Below are positions 46,886 through 59,188 of a stretch of DNA of 64,000 nt, one piece after another. The translations under genes and the position numbers were made by a program. Under the pieces are notes generated by a model, which saw nothing but the letters and a program-made list of their open reading frames with translations, searched no databases and was not told where the DNA came from. The stretch spans positions 15,722,499 to 15,786,498 of the forward strand of contig JALGQZ010000015.1 of NCBI GenBank assembly GCA_023105745.1, written 5' to 3'. Position 1 is the first letter of the stretch. Each line of letters begins with the position of its first letter. The DNA comes from Austropuccinia psidii. Lineage: Eukaryota; Basidiomycota; Pucciniomycetes; Pucciniales; Sphaerophragmiaceae.

Positions 46886-48647
46886 TGTAAGGTGTGGATA
46901 TGAAACTTTGATTAAAAATCAAGTACTTTTCTTGTCCTCAAGTTTGGTATAAGGTAAAAATCAATTAAAAATAGTAAGAAATATTATTCTGAAGAGAAAA
47001 CACACCAATTTCATTGCTTATAACTTTATTAGTATAAAACAATAATATGATAAAGATTTATTGTTTTACCACCAATAAAAATTTATCCCAAAAATACTCT
47101 ACAAGAGATATTTAAGGCTACAAAAGAAATTTCTTCAAAAGCAATTCAATTGGAATTAATTGAGCAAAGAACTTCAAGCAATTAATTGAATAATATTAAA
47201 GAGAAAAAATTCCCAAAAGTGACCAGAGTGAATTTGGAAACAAAGTGACAAAGTTAGTAGTGATGAAAGATGCCTTAATTCACTTTTGGGGTGGTTCAGG
47301 GGTAAAAATGATTATAAGAGTTACAAAAAATGATTCTAATTATTTTTTCACATGGTTAAAAAGGTTTAAAATGATTTAAAAAAGGTGGTTGGGATTTTTT
47401 ATTTATTGGTTTAACAGTGCTTAAATTAATTATAAAAGGAAAAGATTCTAACATGAAGAGAAAAGTGGGGAAAAGAAGACATTCTTTTATAGCCATCAAT
47501 TTTCTTACTCCAAAGGTAGAATTTACTCTTGTCAGTCGTGAAAGACAGTGTGACAACAGAAAATCCAAATATGGCATCATTGAACCCTGGTTTTGACCAA
47601 AAAAGGCTGGTTTTAGCCATTTTAGACCCTTAAATCAGCCATTACCATAGCAATACCTGATCTAGAGCCTTCAAAACATGTCAGAATGTGTGTAAGAGGC
47701 GTAGAAATCAGTTAAAACTGTTTTACTAACATTGTTTCAGCTTACGGGTAGTTTTACCCTCTTGGAAACAATTAAAACTTCCCTGGTTGGTATCAAAACC
47801 TTATCATCAATTGAGTCACAGACCCTGTGACTCAATTCCAGGCCAAAAGTGATGAACTTTTGCGTGAATTTTGACATCTCACACCTGTTAGAAAGGATTT
47901 TGGGGGTCTGGCTCCCCCTTAGAGCTAGAGTTCCTTTTCACCCCCAATTTTAATCTTTCCAATTTATTTTTTCCTTTAATTCCTCATCATGTATTATACT
48001 TGTAATTTACATATGTAATTCAGTTGAATTGTACAGTAAAATACAGTAATAATTAATACCTCATATGTAAATCAAAGTTCACTTATGTAATACACGCGCA
48101 CATTTTGACATTTCAATTGAATTCAATTGAAAATACTTCAATTCCTCATAGCTTCTAAGCTAAACACAAAACCTCAATTTTAACAAAGAAATTGATGGTT
48201 AACACCACATTTGGTGTGAATTAAATTAAAGTTTTGAGGATTTTCAATTTCTGTATGGAAAATACTGAAAACTTAATTTAAGCTTATTTAAAGTTGAGTT
48301 ACAAAAATTTCACTCAGAGGTGACCCCACCTAATTTTTTATAAGGAATCAAATGGTGAAGTAAATTTTATATGTTTATTTATTGGATAGAAATCTATAAT
48401 ATATTTTATATAAATTTTTATTAAAAATTCATTTTCACTTAATTTTTACAAGCAAAAATGAATTTTCATAATTTTAAATTTTATTGTAATTTTATTTTTA
48501 AATTATAATTAAATTTTCATTTTTAAATATAAATTTTTATTTATATTTATATTTTTATAATATAAATAAATTTATTTTATTTATATTTTTATTTTAATTT
48601 ATTATTTGTGGTCTTTTGGGTATATAAAAATACCTTTAAGGCTCAAA
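46886..48647 (-). mobile_element. Solo LTR of family 2 inside H gag
   Basis: Plus-strand start TGTAAGGTGTGGATATG, end TACCTTTAAGGCTCAAA. It follows the F2 LTR base for base with scattered changes, including the CCACTTTTCT region. No internal sequence is attached. The flanks GATAT and GAGCT match at three of five positions, so the duplication is decayed. Gag coding continues on both sides. Confidence 0.85.
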
Positions 48648-49081
48648 GAGCTCAAGGGGTCTCCTGGATGGTCTGTACAAAAAAAAGAGACAAGAGGTTG
48701 ATTAGTAGGGGCTAGATTAGAATCCTGGGGTAACTCTGGAGCATTTTCCAAAGCATCTGCCACTTCAGTTTCCCCAGAATCTTCCTCTTCCACAGACTTC
48801 TCACCCTCTTCATCTTCAAATTCTCCTAGTCTTGCTCTTGCACCTTCAGAAATGCCAGGATAACCACCCAATAAGCCAGAGAAAGATCTTCATCTTCTTG
48901 ATTTCATTCTCCCTCTTCTGGAGGGTGCTTCTCCTTCCATTGGTGTTCCTTTGTCCAAAATTGCACTCAGTTGATGAACTGATGGTGTGAAGTCAAGACG
49001 AACCCTTGCTGTAGGAGTGAGAACAGCTGGACTTCTTTGAGATCTAGTGTTCTTGGCTGGAGGGCTATGCTGAACTGGCAT
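48648..49081 (-). pseudogene. H gag N-terminal part
   Basis: Minus strand from ATG 49081 (MPVQHSPPAKNTRSQ), like the starts of Y and A gag, then an acidic segment (EDEEGEKSVEEEDSG) up to the solo LTR. A frameshift occurs near 48880. The capsid part resumes at 46885. Confidence 0.82.
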
Positions 49082-49448
49082 TATTGAGAAATTAAGAATA
49101 AAAAATTGATGATACTTGAGAATAAGGAATCAAAGATTGTCCAAATCAATAATCAATAAAATCTTGATGATCTTGAGGAATCAATCAACAGTCTTGAGGT
49201 GTAAGAAAATTCAATCAATCAATCAATCAATTCAGTCAATATCAGCAGTCAATCAATATCAATAAATCTTGAAGAATTAAACAATAAATCAATAAGCCAA
49301 TGTCATCAATATCAATCCAAGGTCTTGAGGAATCAATCAGTCAATTCAATGTCTTTAGGAATCAAAATCAATCAATAATAAAAAATAAATTCTTGAGGAT
49401 AAATCAGTTATCTTGAGGAATTCAAAAGTCAATCAGGCCAATCCAAAT
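49082..49448 (-). other. H 5' leader, proximal part
   Basis: AATCAATCAATC runs with TCTTGA repeats, as in the leaders of A and Y. No ORF. Interrupted after CAAAT by a solo LTR. Confidence 0.55.
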
Positions 49449-51385
49449 TGTAAGGTTTAACTATGAAACAATAAGTAAAAATTGCTAATACTTTACTTAT
49501 TGTACTCTGAATGTCTTTATAAAGAAAGTAAATAATATAAAAAATAATTTTAATAAAGAATTATTATAATTAAGGCCTAAAGATAATTATATTATTGAAT
49601 AAATAAAATAATATAATAAAAGAATGTATTAATATAATAATTAATATACTCAAAAGAACTTTATTATTGTTACCAACAAATAATAAAGGCATAAAAAAGT
49701 GTTTTTTACTAATAAAAAACAATTAATAACAATAATATCACTAATATTAAAGCTATAAATTAATATAGATACTATTTATATTAATTGAAGAATTATTAAA
49801 GTAATAATAGAGAAAAGGTTATTATAATAAGAAGAAATAACCTACTTTTAACACTTAATATAATAATTTTGAATGAATTTACACCAAATAATATAAATAA
49901 AGCTTATTTAAATAGTATTTACAATAAAAATTAAGAGAAATTACAAATTATCTTGATTTTATGTGGATTTGAGATTTTTAAGAGAAATTTAACAAAACAG
50001 TTAAACAATTGAAGTAATCACACCAAGATTTATGAGTATAATAACGATGAACTTTTTTTCTTTAATAATATAAAAGTTTTATATATAAAAAATGAAGAAT
50101 TTACCTTTTTTGATTAAATTATTTAGTGTTTTGTAAGCATCTGAGGGGAAAATAGAGTAAAAAGAGCTCTATTTATGGTAAATACCTCCCTCCTAGAGTC
50201 AAGCAGGCTTCTAGTAGACGTTTACTGATGCTTTCTACTAGAAATGATCAATATTTTAATGTTTAGTGATAATTACATCATGATCAAACCATCTTATCTC
50301 ATTATTATGCCATTATTTAGAGTTATCACTATAACTCTAGGTTTAATGACATCATAGGCTTAGAAGAAGCCTATATTTTGTGTATTTTATTAGTATTAAT
50401 CATAATATAATAGTATTCATCAGTTTTATCACTCATATGACTGTTAAACCTAAAATAAGATTACAGTGAGTGATCATAAATGATAAAATTTAAGCTTAAA
50501 CTTTGATCATTAATAACATTTAAGGTATACACGCTAAAGCTATTCTGGGAGTGAATTCTAATAGCTGGGAATTTCCTTATTAAACTGCCAAGAGTATTTC
50601 ATTACATCATCAAAACTCTCTTTTTGATGATTTTTCTTGTAACTCATCTTTTCTGTCAAAATTCAATATTTTAAACTTCAAACCGTGATTTCAAGGGGTT
50701 ATACCTTGAATATTATAATGACAATTACGTCATTCTTCATGTATGAACTAGTAAAATATTACTGTCCACTTTCACAACAAAGTGGTCAACAGCTCTATTG
50801 ATTTTATTCAATAATCCATTAAACGTTTTAACCTTGTTTATAGCCTGTGAGATAAAGATCATCTCTGTATTCATACAGTAGTTACGTGATGACTTTATTT
50901 TTGGTTTATCTCTCTATCTTGTATATCTCAAGAGATATTAGCTAAAAACCATGAATATATGCATTGACCAAAAAAGTGCATATATTTAGATTAATTCCTT
51001 AAGTATTAACTTTAGAGATTAGCTTTATAATTGTTTTATGTGTAGAAGTTTATGGAGAATCCAATGGTACAGCTAATTTCACATGCTGTTTCATTGGTTC
51101 TGAGATAAATGAGGTTTTGCACCTTTTTTAAGATACTTTTACTTATATTTCAGTAATTATTGACTTTTCAGCTATGCCATAAAAATGACATATGTGTATT
51201 TTACCATGAGGAATCTAATGGTGTAATTTATTTCACATGTTTACTCATTAGATTCCGCTTTAATTCAGATTCTGTACTTATTTATGGTATTTTACTAATT
51301 TTTGAGATAATTATCATAAGTATGATTATTACAGAAATTTTGTTGTGACCTTTTTGGATATGAGGTCATATCTCAAAGGCTCACA
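49449..51385 (-). mobile_element. Solo LTR (TGTGAGCC type) in the H leader
   Basis: 1937 bp, plus-strand start TGTAAGGTTTAAC and end AAAGGCTCACA, flanked by perfect CAAAT duplications (49444-49448, 51386-51390). No gag or pol inside. Termini resemble family 2, but the body is different and even more AT-rich, so it is a separate subfamily. Likely formed by recombination between the two LTRs of a lost element. Confidence 0.85.
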
Positions 51386-51390
51386 CAAAT

Positions 51391-51679
51391 AAAATCCTTA
51401 ATCACTGAATCAATAATCTAAATGAATCCCAGTCAATCAACCAATCAATAACTCCTGATAAGACCTGAATAAACACACAAAAGAGAATATTTGATTGAGA
51501 TAGAATTGAGAATGAAATGAGATTGTCAGCGATGATTAAGAAATGAAAGAATAAATTTTCATATGAATAAATGAATGAGATGAAAATTGAAGAGAGAAAA
51601 ATCATAAGATCATAAAAGAGTCATAATTTGATCAATTAGAGAAATGAAGTAAATGAATGAAAAGAAAGAATCAAATATG
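51391..51679 (-). other. H 5' leader, distal part
   Basis: AT-rich with AATGAATGA/ATCAATCA runs. Joins 49448 once the solo LTR is removed. No ORF. Confidence 0.55.
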
Positions 51680-51693
51680 AGTTAATTAATTTA
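51680..51693 (-). promoter_or_regulatory. Primer-binding site of H (self-priming type, compensated)
   Basis: The minus-strand sequence TAAATTAATTAACT is the exact complement of AGTTAATTAATTTA in the H LTR (52059-52072). Both differ from the Y and A pair at the same base pair, so complementarity is kept. Confidence 0.65.
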
Positions 51694-51694
51694 A

Positions 51695-52454
51695 TTTCAC
51701 AGGGGCTCTTCTAAGTGAAGAGGGCCTGGCACTCAGTAAACTGGGACTTACTTATGGAGGGCTCAGGATATGGTAAGAAAAGAGTACACTGAAGAGTGTT
51801 AAGAGATGAGTTACTAAATAAAAGAATATAAGAAGAGAAGAAACAAATAATAATAGTAATAATAAAAGAGCCAACCACAAACAAGTCCAAGTTCACTTTT
51901 TCAACCTGTCAGAACGGAAAGAGAAGGGTTAATAAGGATATGGCCATCCAACTCATACTTTACAGGCAAAGAAAGAGAAAAGGATAAGACTCAGTTAAAA
52001 TTGAATAATTATAATACACAAAATAAGGATAAGAATAATTATAAAATAATAAGTATACTAAATTAATTAACTGGGGAAAAGTCGCCAGGGGGAGAAAGAG
52101 GGGCTGGTATATGTGAGAATCACCAGCCCTGATCCAGACAGAGAATTTTCATAAGATTTGATGATTGAATTGAGTCTGGCCAATACAGGTCCTGTATGGC
52201 TGTACAGGATCTGTACAAGAGGAGTGGTGTTATTTAGTGATAATACAGTTTGGGGATGGTGTCTCCTAACTGTATTGGGTAATTCCAACCTGTAAAAGTA
52301 TTGACAGGCTGTATTGATGAACCAGACTGTATGCATGTTTCAGCAAAGAAGATTTCTGAAACTGAATGCTGATACACACAGTGAAATTGCTGGTTTGAGG
52401 TGTTTGAGTGGGTGTAAGTATGAATACCCTTACCCCTGATTAGTGGTTGTTACA
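51695..52454 (-). repeat. 5' LTR of H
   Basis: 760 bp, minus strand TGTAACAACC at 52454 to CCCCTGTGAAA at 51695 (the terminal CA has mutated). It has the family-1 core CACATATACC and TTTTCCCCAGTTAATTAA. It is half the length of the A and Y LTRs because it lacks their long U3. Confidence 0.78.
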
Positions 52455-55400
52455 TACAGGATGTAAATCCTGCATGAGCTAAATTTAAATTGATTTAAGG
52501 CCATAGTATGACTTTGAATCAATATAAGGGAAAAACTCACATAGAAAGGTGGAACAAAGAAAAAAAGACAAATAGAGTCAGGGTACCCAACTTTTGGGAT
52601 GTGCAAGGACTCAAATAATGTTTTGCACTTGTATTGGAGGATTTTTAAGCTTATTTAAACTTTAAGATTAGAAAATTATTTAAAATTAAAGTGTAAACTG
52701 GTATTATCCCAATTTAGATAGGACTTTCAAGCTACCAAAGGTTAAATCCCCATATGCAGGATTGTAATCAAGGGCTTAACCACTTCCAAAACTAATCAAT
52801 CTTAACAAGGTTTAAATAAGATTAAAATTTAAATTTATAAGTGTTAAAACATTATCAAAGGTTAAGTTTTGGTGTGTATTACTATTTTATGTGGAAAAAA
52901 TCAATAACTTTAAAAATTCATTTAAAATTCAATTCTTAATGGATTTTCTTAAAGCTTTCACATGGCTTAGAATTAAATGTTATCTGTATATAAGTTAAGC
53001 TTTAAGTATATTTTTGTAACAGGTTTAATTTTTAATTAGACTTCAAACTAATGTTTTTTTATAATTCTTGAAGGAAATTAAGATTTCTTTAAAAATTAAT
53101 TCAAAATTTAGTTGAAGAGATTTATGCTTGAAACTTTGTTTTTAGGTTTTCATGTTATTAAATTTAATATCAATAAGCTTAAAGTAATTAACCAAAAAGA
53201 GGATTAAAGTTAGTTGAAGTTAAGTATAGCACTGGTAAATTTAAATTGGAATAAAAAATAATTTACCTCAAGTTAAGAACCTTATTTGTAAGCATGGTTT
53301 TTAAGTTTTCACCTTAGAATGCCCTCTAAATCTGTCAGGATGATACTATGATAAAGGTATAACTAGGCTAATTACAACTTTAACTGTGTATGTGACACGA
53401 AAGAAAGTGATTTAAAAAAGATTTATAAAGGTTTATAATAAGATAAAAGGGTTCTACTATTGAGAAATAGTGGTGGTGAGCGCTATTGAGAACCCTGGGT
53501 GCAGGCTTTATCTGTTGGATTACAATAATAAAGTCTACAATAATTAAAGATTATAATTATACCTGATTATTTAACCAAGAGTAAAACTGTTTTTGACAGT
53601 TTACTACGTAGGTTATTCAAGAGCAGGATGAGAAGAGGATTTTGGCTGTAAAAAGCCCTCCTTTTATCCTGAAATTGGGGTGGAAAGGCTGCTAGACCTT
53701 TCCACGTAGAGGAAGTGAAGATTTTTCACTCTCTATGACAGGCTTGTGGTTTGCAAAAAGGCTGTATACCCTGTATTGGGCTCAGATGTGGTTTTGAAAC
53801 CACATCTGGGCAGTTTTCACCAATACAGGGTGAAAATTTTCATCTGGGGACCTCACAGCCTGATTCTGACGTGGATGACGCGTAGAATGCTGTACAGAAA
53901 CTGTATGGGACCCCAGTATTGACTGAAATATGAGGTATTGAAGTAAAAACATGCTTCTTCGTCTATTTGACACCTCATATTCATGGTTATGGGATATTAT
54001 CCCATGGTAAGGCTGTATCTGACAGCAGGTGGGATTTTGACCTTAAAATGGTCATACCCCTGTCAGTTTTTGAGATATCAAGCTCAAAGTTGGTTCATTG
54101 AATAGCTCTGTATGAGCTCTACACAATGGTACCCAACTTGACATGGTTATCATTCAATATGACAAAGTTATCCCATGTACAAGTATTTTTGTACATTGGC
54201 GTGGTCTGGCCAAAAGCTGTATTAAGCTTGTTTGGCCAATAACTTCTGTTATAGTTGAGTTATGAGGAAATGGATGGCACCATCAGATAGCCCTGATTGT
54301 GCTCTTTCCAAAAAGACCCCACTTCAGGTATCTCACACTAAAACTGTAAAAGTTAGATGAGAGGTGAATGTTTTGTTCACCCTTATTTGGTCTGAATTTG
54401 ACCATAACTCAAGTAATACTGGTGCTAGCTCAGTTTGGCTGGTACCATTGGATAGCCCTGGCTTAGAGCTTCATTTTGAGTGCCCATTTGATGGGGTTAA
54501 GCCTCTCCTTCTAGATTTTAGATGAGAGGTGAAAATTAAGGTTTATGCTCAGCAATGACTTTGAGCAGGAATAACTTTGTTATTTCTTGTCCTATGGTGA
54601 TGGGACTTATATTTTCAGGAAGAGGTGAGTTTCCTCTTTCTTTTGATACCTTTTGAGCTAATTTGGCTCAGCTCCATGTTTTGGTGGTATTTTGGCTATA
54701 CCATTGGTTTATGGTATTTTGGCTGTCATGCTTGTGCTCTGGTTTTGAGTCACAGGCTGACAAAATCCATTATTAATTACGTGAGCTTCTCCACAGGCTT
54801 AAAAAGAGCCTTAAATCACTGTTTTTGTCCAAAATAATCATCATTAAAACAAGAATATTAGAAATTCAATTACTAAAATTATTTTTTAAATATTTTATTA
54901 TTTATAAATTTTAAATTAAAGAATTCAAATTATAGAATACAGATTTTTATTGTAGTCAAAAAAAATAAAGTTTATTATATAAAATTATTGTCTTAAATAT
55001 CTTTTAAAATACACAAATTCCTCTTAAAAACTCTTCAATCTTATTTTCATAATAAAAAGTTGTTTTATCTTTTAAAATATTAATTTTTGGAATATTTTTA
55101 ACTTCCAAAAAATTATTTAATACTATAAATGTTGTTTTTTTACTTGTTTTATTAAATAAATATTATAAATAAGGTTTCTATAAAATTCTATATCTTTTTT
55201 ATCTAGTATTAGTTCTTTATCTTAAATTTTTCTATAATAATTATCTCTGCACAATATGTGTGATATTTTTTTATAAATATTATCTATATTATTTATGAGT
55301 GGTTAAATATTAATATTTTCCACATAAAATTATATCATTATGAGAATTTATATTTCTCATTATTATAACTGTCAGTGACTATAATAATAATAGAATAATT

Positions 55401-55696
55401 ATAATTTATTATAATTATTAAGATTTTTTTATGTTTAAATTCTTTTTTTAAAAATTATTTTTCACAATTATATCAATTTGTGGCTAAAATATATTTTCTA
55501 CCAAGGAAAGTCATATTAATCTTGACATTTGTTACTATTATCAAGAGTTTCATAGAAAAACTTTACAATAACAGTAAGAAGGAATTTTCTACTAGATCAA
55601 ATTAAAATAATTATTAATAAGAAAACTTCTTATTAATTATTCTATTTCAAGAATAATTATTAATAGAATTCCTGAAGAAGAACCTCAATAATGAGG
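52455..55696. other. AT-rich, non-coding, repeat-like region
   Basis: I see no gene. 53450-54830 is less AT-rich and contains three diverged units of roughly 170-190 bp around GGTACCATTGGATAGCCCTG-like cores. 54830-55696 is extremely AT-rich. A short stretch near 52572-52600 is similar in inverted orientation to 56858-56890. It is probably relics of old LTRs, unclassified. Confidence 0.4.
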
Positions 55697-56017
55697 TGTA
55701 AGAAATAACTAATACTCCAATAATACCTTGAGAATAATTGGTAGAGTGATTTTAAATATTATTAGTGGATTTAAAGGATACAAACTGGGTTATAACAGTA
55801 ATGAAACAATACAGCAGTTAAACACTATTGGAAATATCTTATTTCTATAATCTCTTGTATTTTCTATTGATTTGAATGACTTAAAACACTTAATAAAAGA
55901 GCTTAACTAATACTTACTGGCTGGTATTAATGATATGATATTGGTTACCAAATTCACTTCCAAAAAACTATCCTACTGAGAGAAATTGATCATCAGGGGT
56001 CTCCTGGATTTTCCATA

Positions 56018-56049
<32 letters not shown>

Positions 56050-57395
56050 GATGATTTTTAAAAAAACAGCAAGAGGAGGCCTCTTTGAAGTCAAAAGACA
56101 GCTCAAAGAGGAATTCCATGGATAAAACTGAAAAGAATGAGTGAAATCCTGTTATCCTATTGGAATTATTGATCACATCACTTGTTGTCATGTAAGATTA
56201 TCATAATTACTTAATTAAGTCATTTTATGTCACTACCAACCCATTTATGATTGAGAAATAAAAGAGTCACAACTTTAAATGTTCTTTTATTCCAAAATAA
56301 ATATTAATTTATCAAATTTATCAATGTTTTTGGAAATCTCATCACAGATTTTATTTTCTGTGAATTTTTGAAGATTCAGTGTTTCACATGGAAGTATCAA
56401 AAATGGACTGGAAGTAAAACTTCCAATTTGAGTTATTAAGTCATACTTCTTTTGTTTTTTATGTGAATTATCCCTCTCTCAATTGGTCCTGAAATTTCCA
56501 GAAATATTCATTAAGAATTTTAATTTTAAGAATTTTTGAAGTTTTACCTTATTTCTATGTAGAAAGGAAAATAGCACAGTAATAGCTGGTTGTCATGAGG
56601 TAAATGCATAGATATTAGTACCAAAATGGCTTTAATTAATCTTTTAGAGTTTATTTATGGAAAATAATTAGTAATTGGCATGTTTAAAGGAGTTAGAGTT
56701 GCTCATTACCTCCTTTTCACATCAAGATAGCAGTTTATTTGCTGTTCTCTCATAATTTAATGTGGTAACAAAGCTCACAAAAGGTTTTAATAGAATAATT
56801 GGGCAATTCTCACCCATTGATCAAATATTTTGAGCTTTTCATGATTCAGAGACCTCAGAAGTTGGGTACCCTAGCTCTCTTTGATGTCTTTTGTCCCCCT
56901 TAGCTATTTTCATGTCAAAAATAGTAATTAAGGCTTAAATACTGATATCCATTATGGGTTTATCAAAGGTTTATGTAAGAATAAAGTAATATTAAGTGCC
57001 ACAAGCATTCATAACACTATTATTAGTGTATATGTAGCATGGGGCTCCTCACATTCCCATTATTTTGGCATGAAATTGAGGGAATTGTTTTTCACAATTT
57101 GTTTATGTGGAATTGATGATGTGATTTTGAAGAATTTTCCATATTAATACGTCATAGAGTTAAATTGTGCTTATCCACTCTATTAAGTTACCCTAGGTGA
57201 ATGTTTGTGTAGACTCCAAAGCTGGCCTTAAATCAAAGGATTTACTTACTCACAAAACATTTGTTCAGCATTATTATAATAAAAAATAAAGAGTTTTGAT
57301 TTTGTGCATGACTTATGGGTTATTCATAGTTCAGAATTTATTCAAATATTAATTGTAGCCTATTGGGGTATGTAAAATATACCTCAAGGCTCAAA
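55697..57395 (-). repeat. Probable 3' LTR of F2c
   Basis: The right end ACCTCAAGGCTCAAA matches the family-2 LTR start in complement and adjoins the pol end of F2c. The left end at TGTAAGAAATAAC is a guess from the terminal TG and expected length. It contains an (AAT)n microsatellite at about 56018-56049. Confidence 0.4.
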
Positions 57396-59188
57396 ATCCT
57401 TCTCACAAAAAAATAAAATTGTATGAAAGTTTTATCAGATATTTAAAGAAGAAAAAGGTCCCAAAGGGGGTTAATTTCCACTTTAAAACCTCTTTATATT
57501 TCTTGAATAAAGTAATCAAAGCACATTTATAAGCATTTGAGGCTTGCGGTATTCTTCAATGCCTCAATATTCTCAAATGTTTATCTGAGTCAGGTATGTC
57601 TGATTTTGACAGCCATTCATCTTCATTTACTGGGTTTCTATATCTGACAAGATATTCTAATTGATTTTTACCCCTCAGTCTCCTTTATTTATTTAATCTA
57701 TGTGTCTTTTTGTTGTCATTCTGTTCCACTGGTGGTATAGTCAGAGTAGTTGGGTTCCTATTTATCACCTGGCTGATGAGGTTTAATCAGGCTGACTGCA
57801 AAGGTGGTTTTTTTTCTAATTAACAACTCAATTACAATTAAACTGCATTGGTACCATGTAAAGAAACAATAACAAAAAGTCCTAAACAATAATCTTTGAG
57901 TTTCTTTGGGCCTTTGATATTATCAAAATTGAAGGTTGAAAGTAGAAGTAAGTCCCCTTCTTTCACATATGGTACTTTATGACTCTTGTCTTATTTCTGT
58001 TTTGCATAGTCAAAAGCATCATTAATGATTTTTTGAATTATTTTTCACTTTATCAAGCCAAATATTGAAGCTTTAAGCCTCAGGATGGATGTCAATAAAG
58101 TCTTTCCTCAGTGTGTCTTCTGGAAGTCTTTAATTTCATTCATTTTCTAACATAGCAGGAGTCTGACCTGTAGAGCAATGAACTGATGTTTCATATGCCA
58201 GTTCTAATGTAGGTACTTAAGTGCACCAGTCATGGGTAAATCAATCTGAGTCTTTGAATTATAAACCATAGGAACAGAATCCCCTGATAATTTATTCCAA
58301 ATCTTGAATCATTCTCTCTGCTAGGCCATCATTTTGAGGATGTTATGCTGTGGAAAATGATAACTTGGTCCCAAACAATATATGAAGATTAGTAAAACAT
58401 GAAGCTGTAAGCTGATGGTCTCTTTCACTTATGATATTCTCAAATAACCCTGTTCCATAGAAGAAGATCTATATCCATAGCAGTGTAATCTTTATGACAT
58501 GGTAAGAATATGGCAGTTTTTCTCTATCTGTCTACAATGACTAATCAAGAATTATAAATGTTTTCACCACTTGGAGGAAGTTCTGTGACCCAATTCATGT
58601 GAAACACTTACCAAAGGGATTCTGGTTATTGAATATGGATCATAAGTCAAAATTTCTTTCCTGTAATCCTGTTTGCTTTTTGGAATCTGTCACAATTATA
58701 GAAATACTCAATGGTCTTTTTTCTCCAACATTGCAACAATGCATAGTTTTTGACTTTTTCAATTGTCCTGTCTTCTTATAGGTGTTCAGAATAGATTCTA
58801 TCATGATATTAATCAAGAATGGTATTGATAAGTAGTATACTACAGAGTGTCATTACACATTAATTTTTTGGTTCTGTGGTAGATTAGAATGTTAAACCAG
58901 TGCAAAATTCTTTCAAAATAGAAGATTTTCCATATTCAATCCAGTGAATTGACCAAAACTGTGTTTTTACCGTCTTCATACAGTGAATTAACCAAAGCTG
59001 GGTCTTTACAGTATTTATCCAGCAAGGATTTCAAAATATGGCAATTATTTTCCTGATTATATGAATCCCTTACTTCTTCAAAGAATTTAGTCCCAATGTC
59101 AGTAATATTTATTCCTTCAATTGCGATCTGTTGTCCTTCTTTGAAAGGTAAATAAGCTTGGTTATCAGGGGTATTTGCCAAGGCCCAT
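57396..59188 (-). pseudogene. F2c integrase and chromodomain-like end
   Basis: Minus-strand remnant. The C-terminal segment RLRGKNQLEYLVRYRNP and EDEWLSKSDIP (about 57700-57590), integrase core pieces (58560-57900) and the pre-integrase segment EGINITDIGTKFFEEV (59130-59080) align with F2a. Many stops and indels; no frame exceeds about 80 codons. It belongs to family 2 but is more distant than F2b. It is interrupted at 59189 by a solo LTR and resumes at 61174. Confidence 0.78.

Larger units (their letters stand above)
1..52454 (-). mobile_element. Old Ty3/gypsy element H, expanded by nested insertions
   Basis: The LTR piece ending at 309 and the LTR at 51695-52454 are about 90% alike and in the same orientation, starting TGTAACAACC on the minus strand. 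Between them, H sequence is found at 310-554, 10119-10590, 20644-20819, 30823-33472, 43037-46885, 48648-49448 and 51391-51694. Rejoining these blocks gives roughly 8.5 kb of internal DNA in normal order: primer site, leader, gag, protease, RT, RNase H, integrase, chromodomain, 3' region, polypurine tract. The integrase gene is split exactly by Y, whose 5-bp duplication CTGTC joins the two halves in frame. The gag gene is split by a family-2 solo LTR and the leader by another. The internal region is about 2 kb longer than in A or Y because of an extra 3' segment with an antisense gene. The left end lies outside the window, so the TSD cannot be tested. That both LTRs belong to one element is an inference. 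Confidence 0.72.

Noticed and set aside
51160..51348. 62-codon hydrophobic plus-strand ORF
   Set aside because: Lies inside a solo LTR in very AT-rich DNA; chance open frame.
56018..56049. (AAT)n run
   Set aside because: Simple microsatellite without further structure; noted only as part of the F2c LTR.
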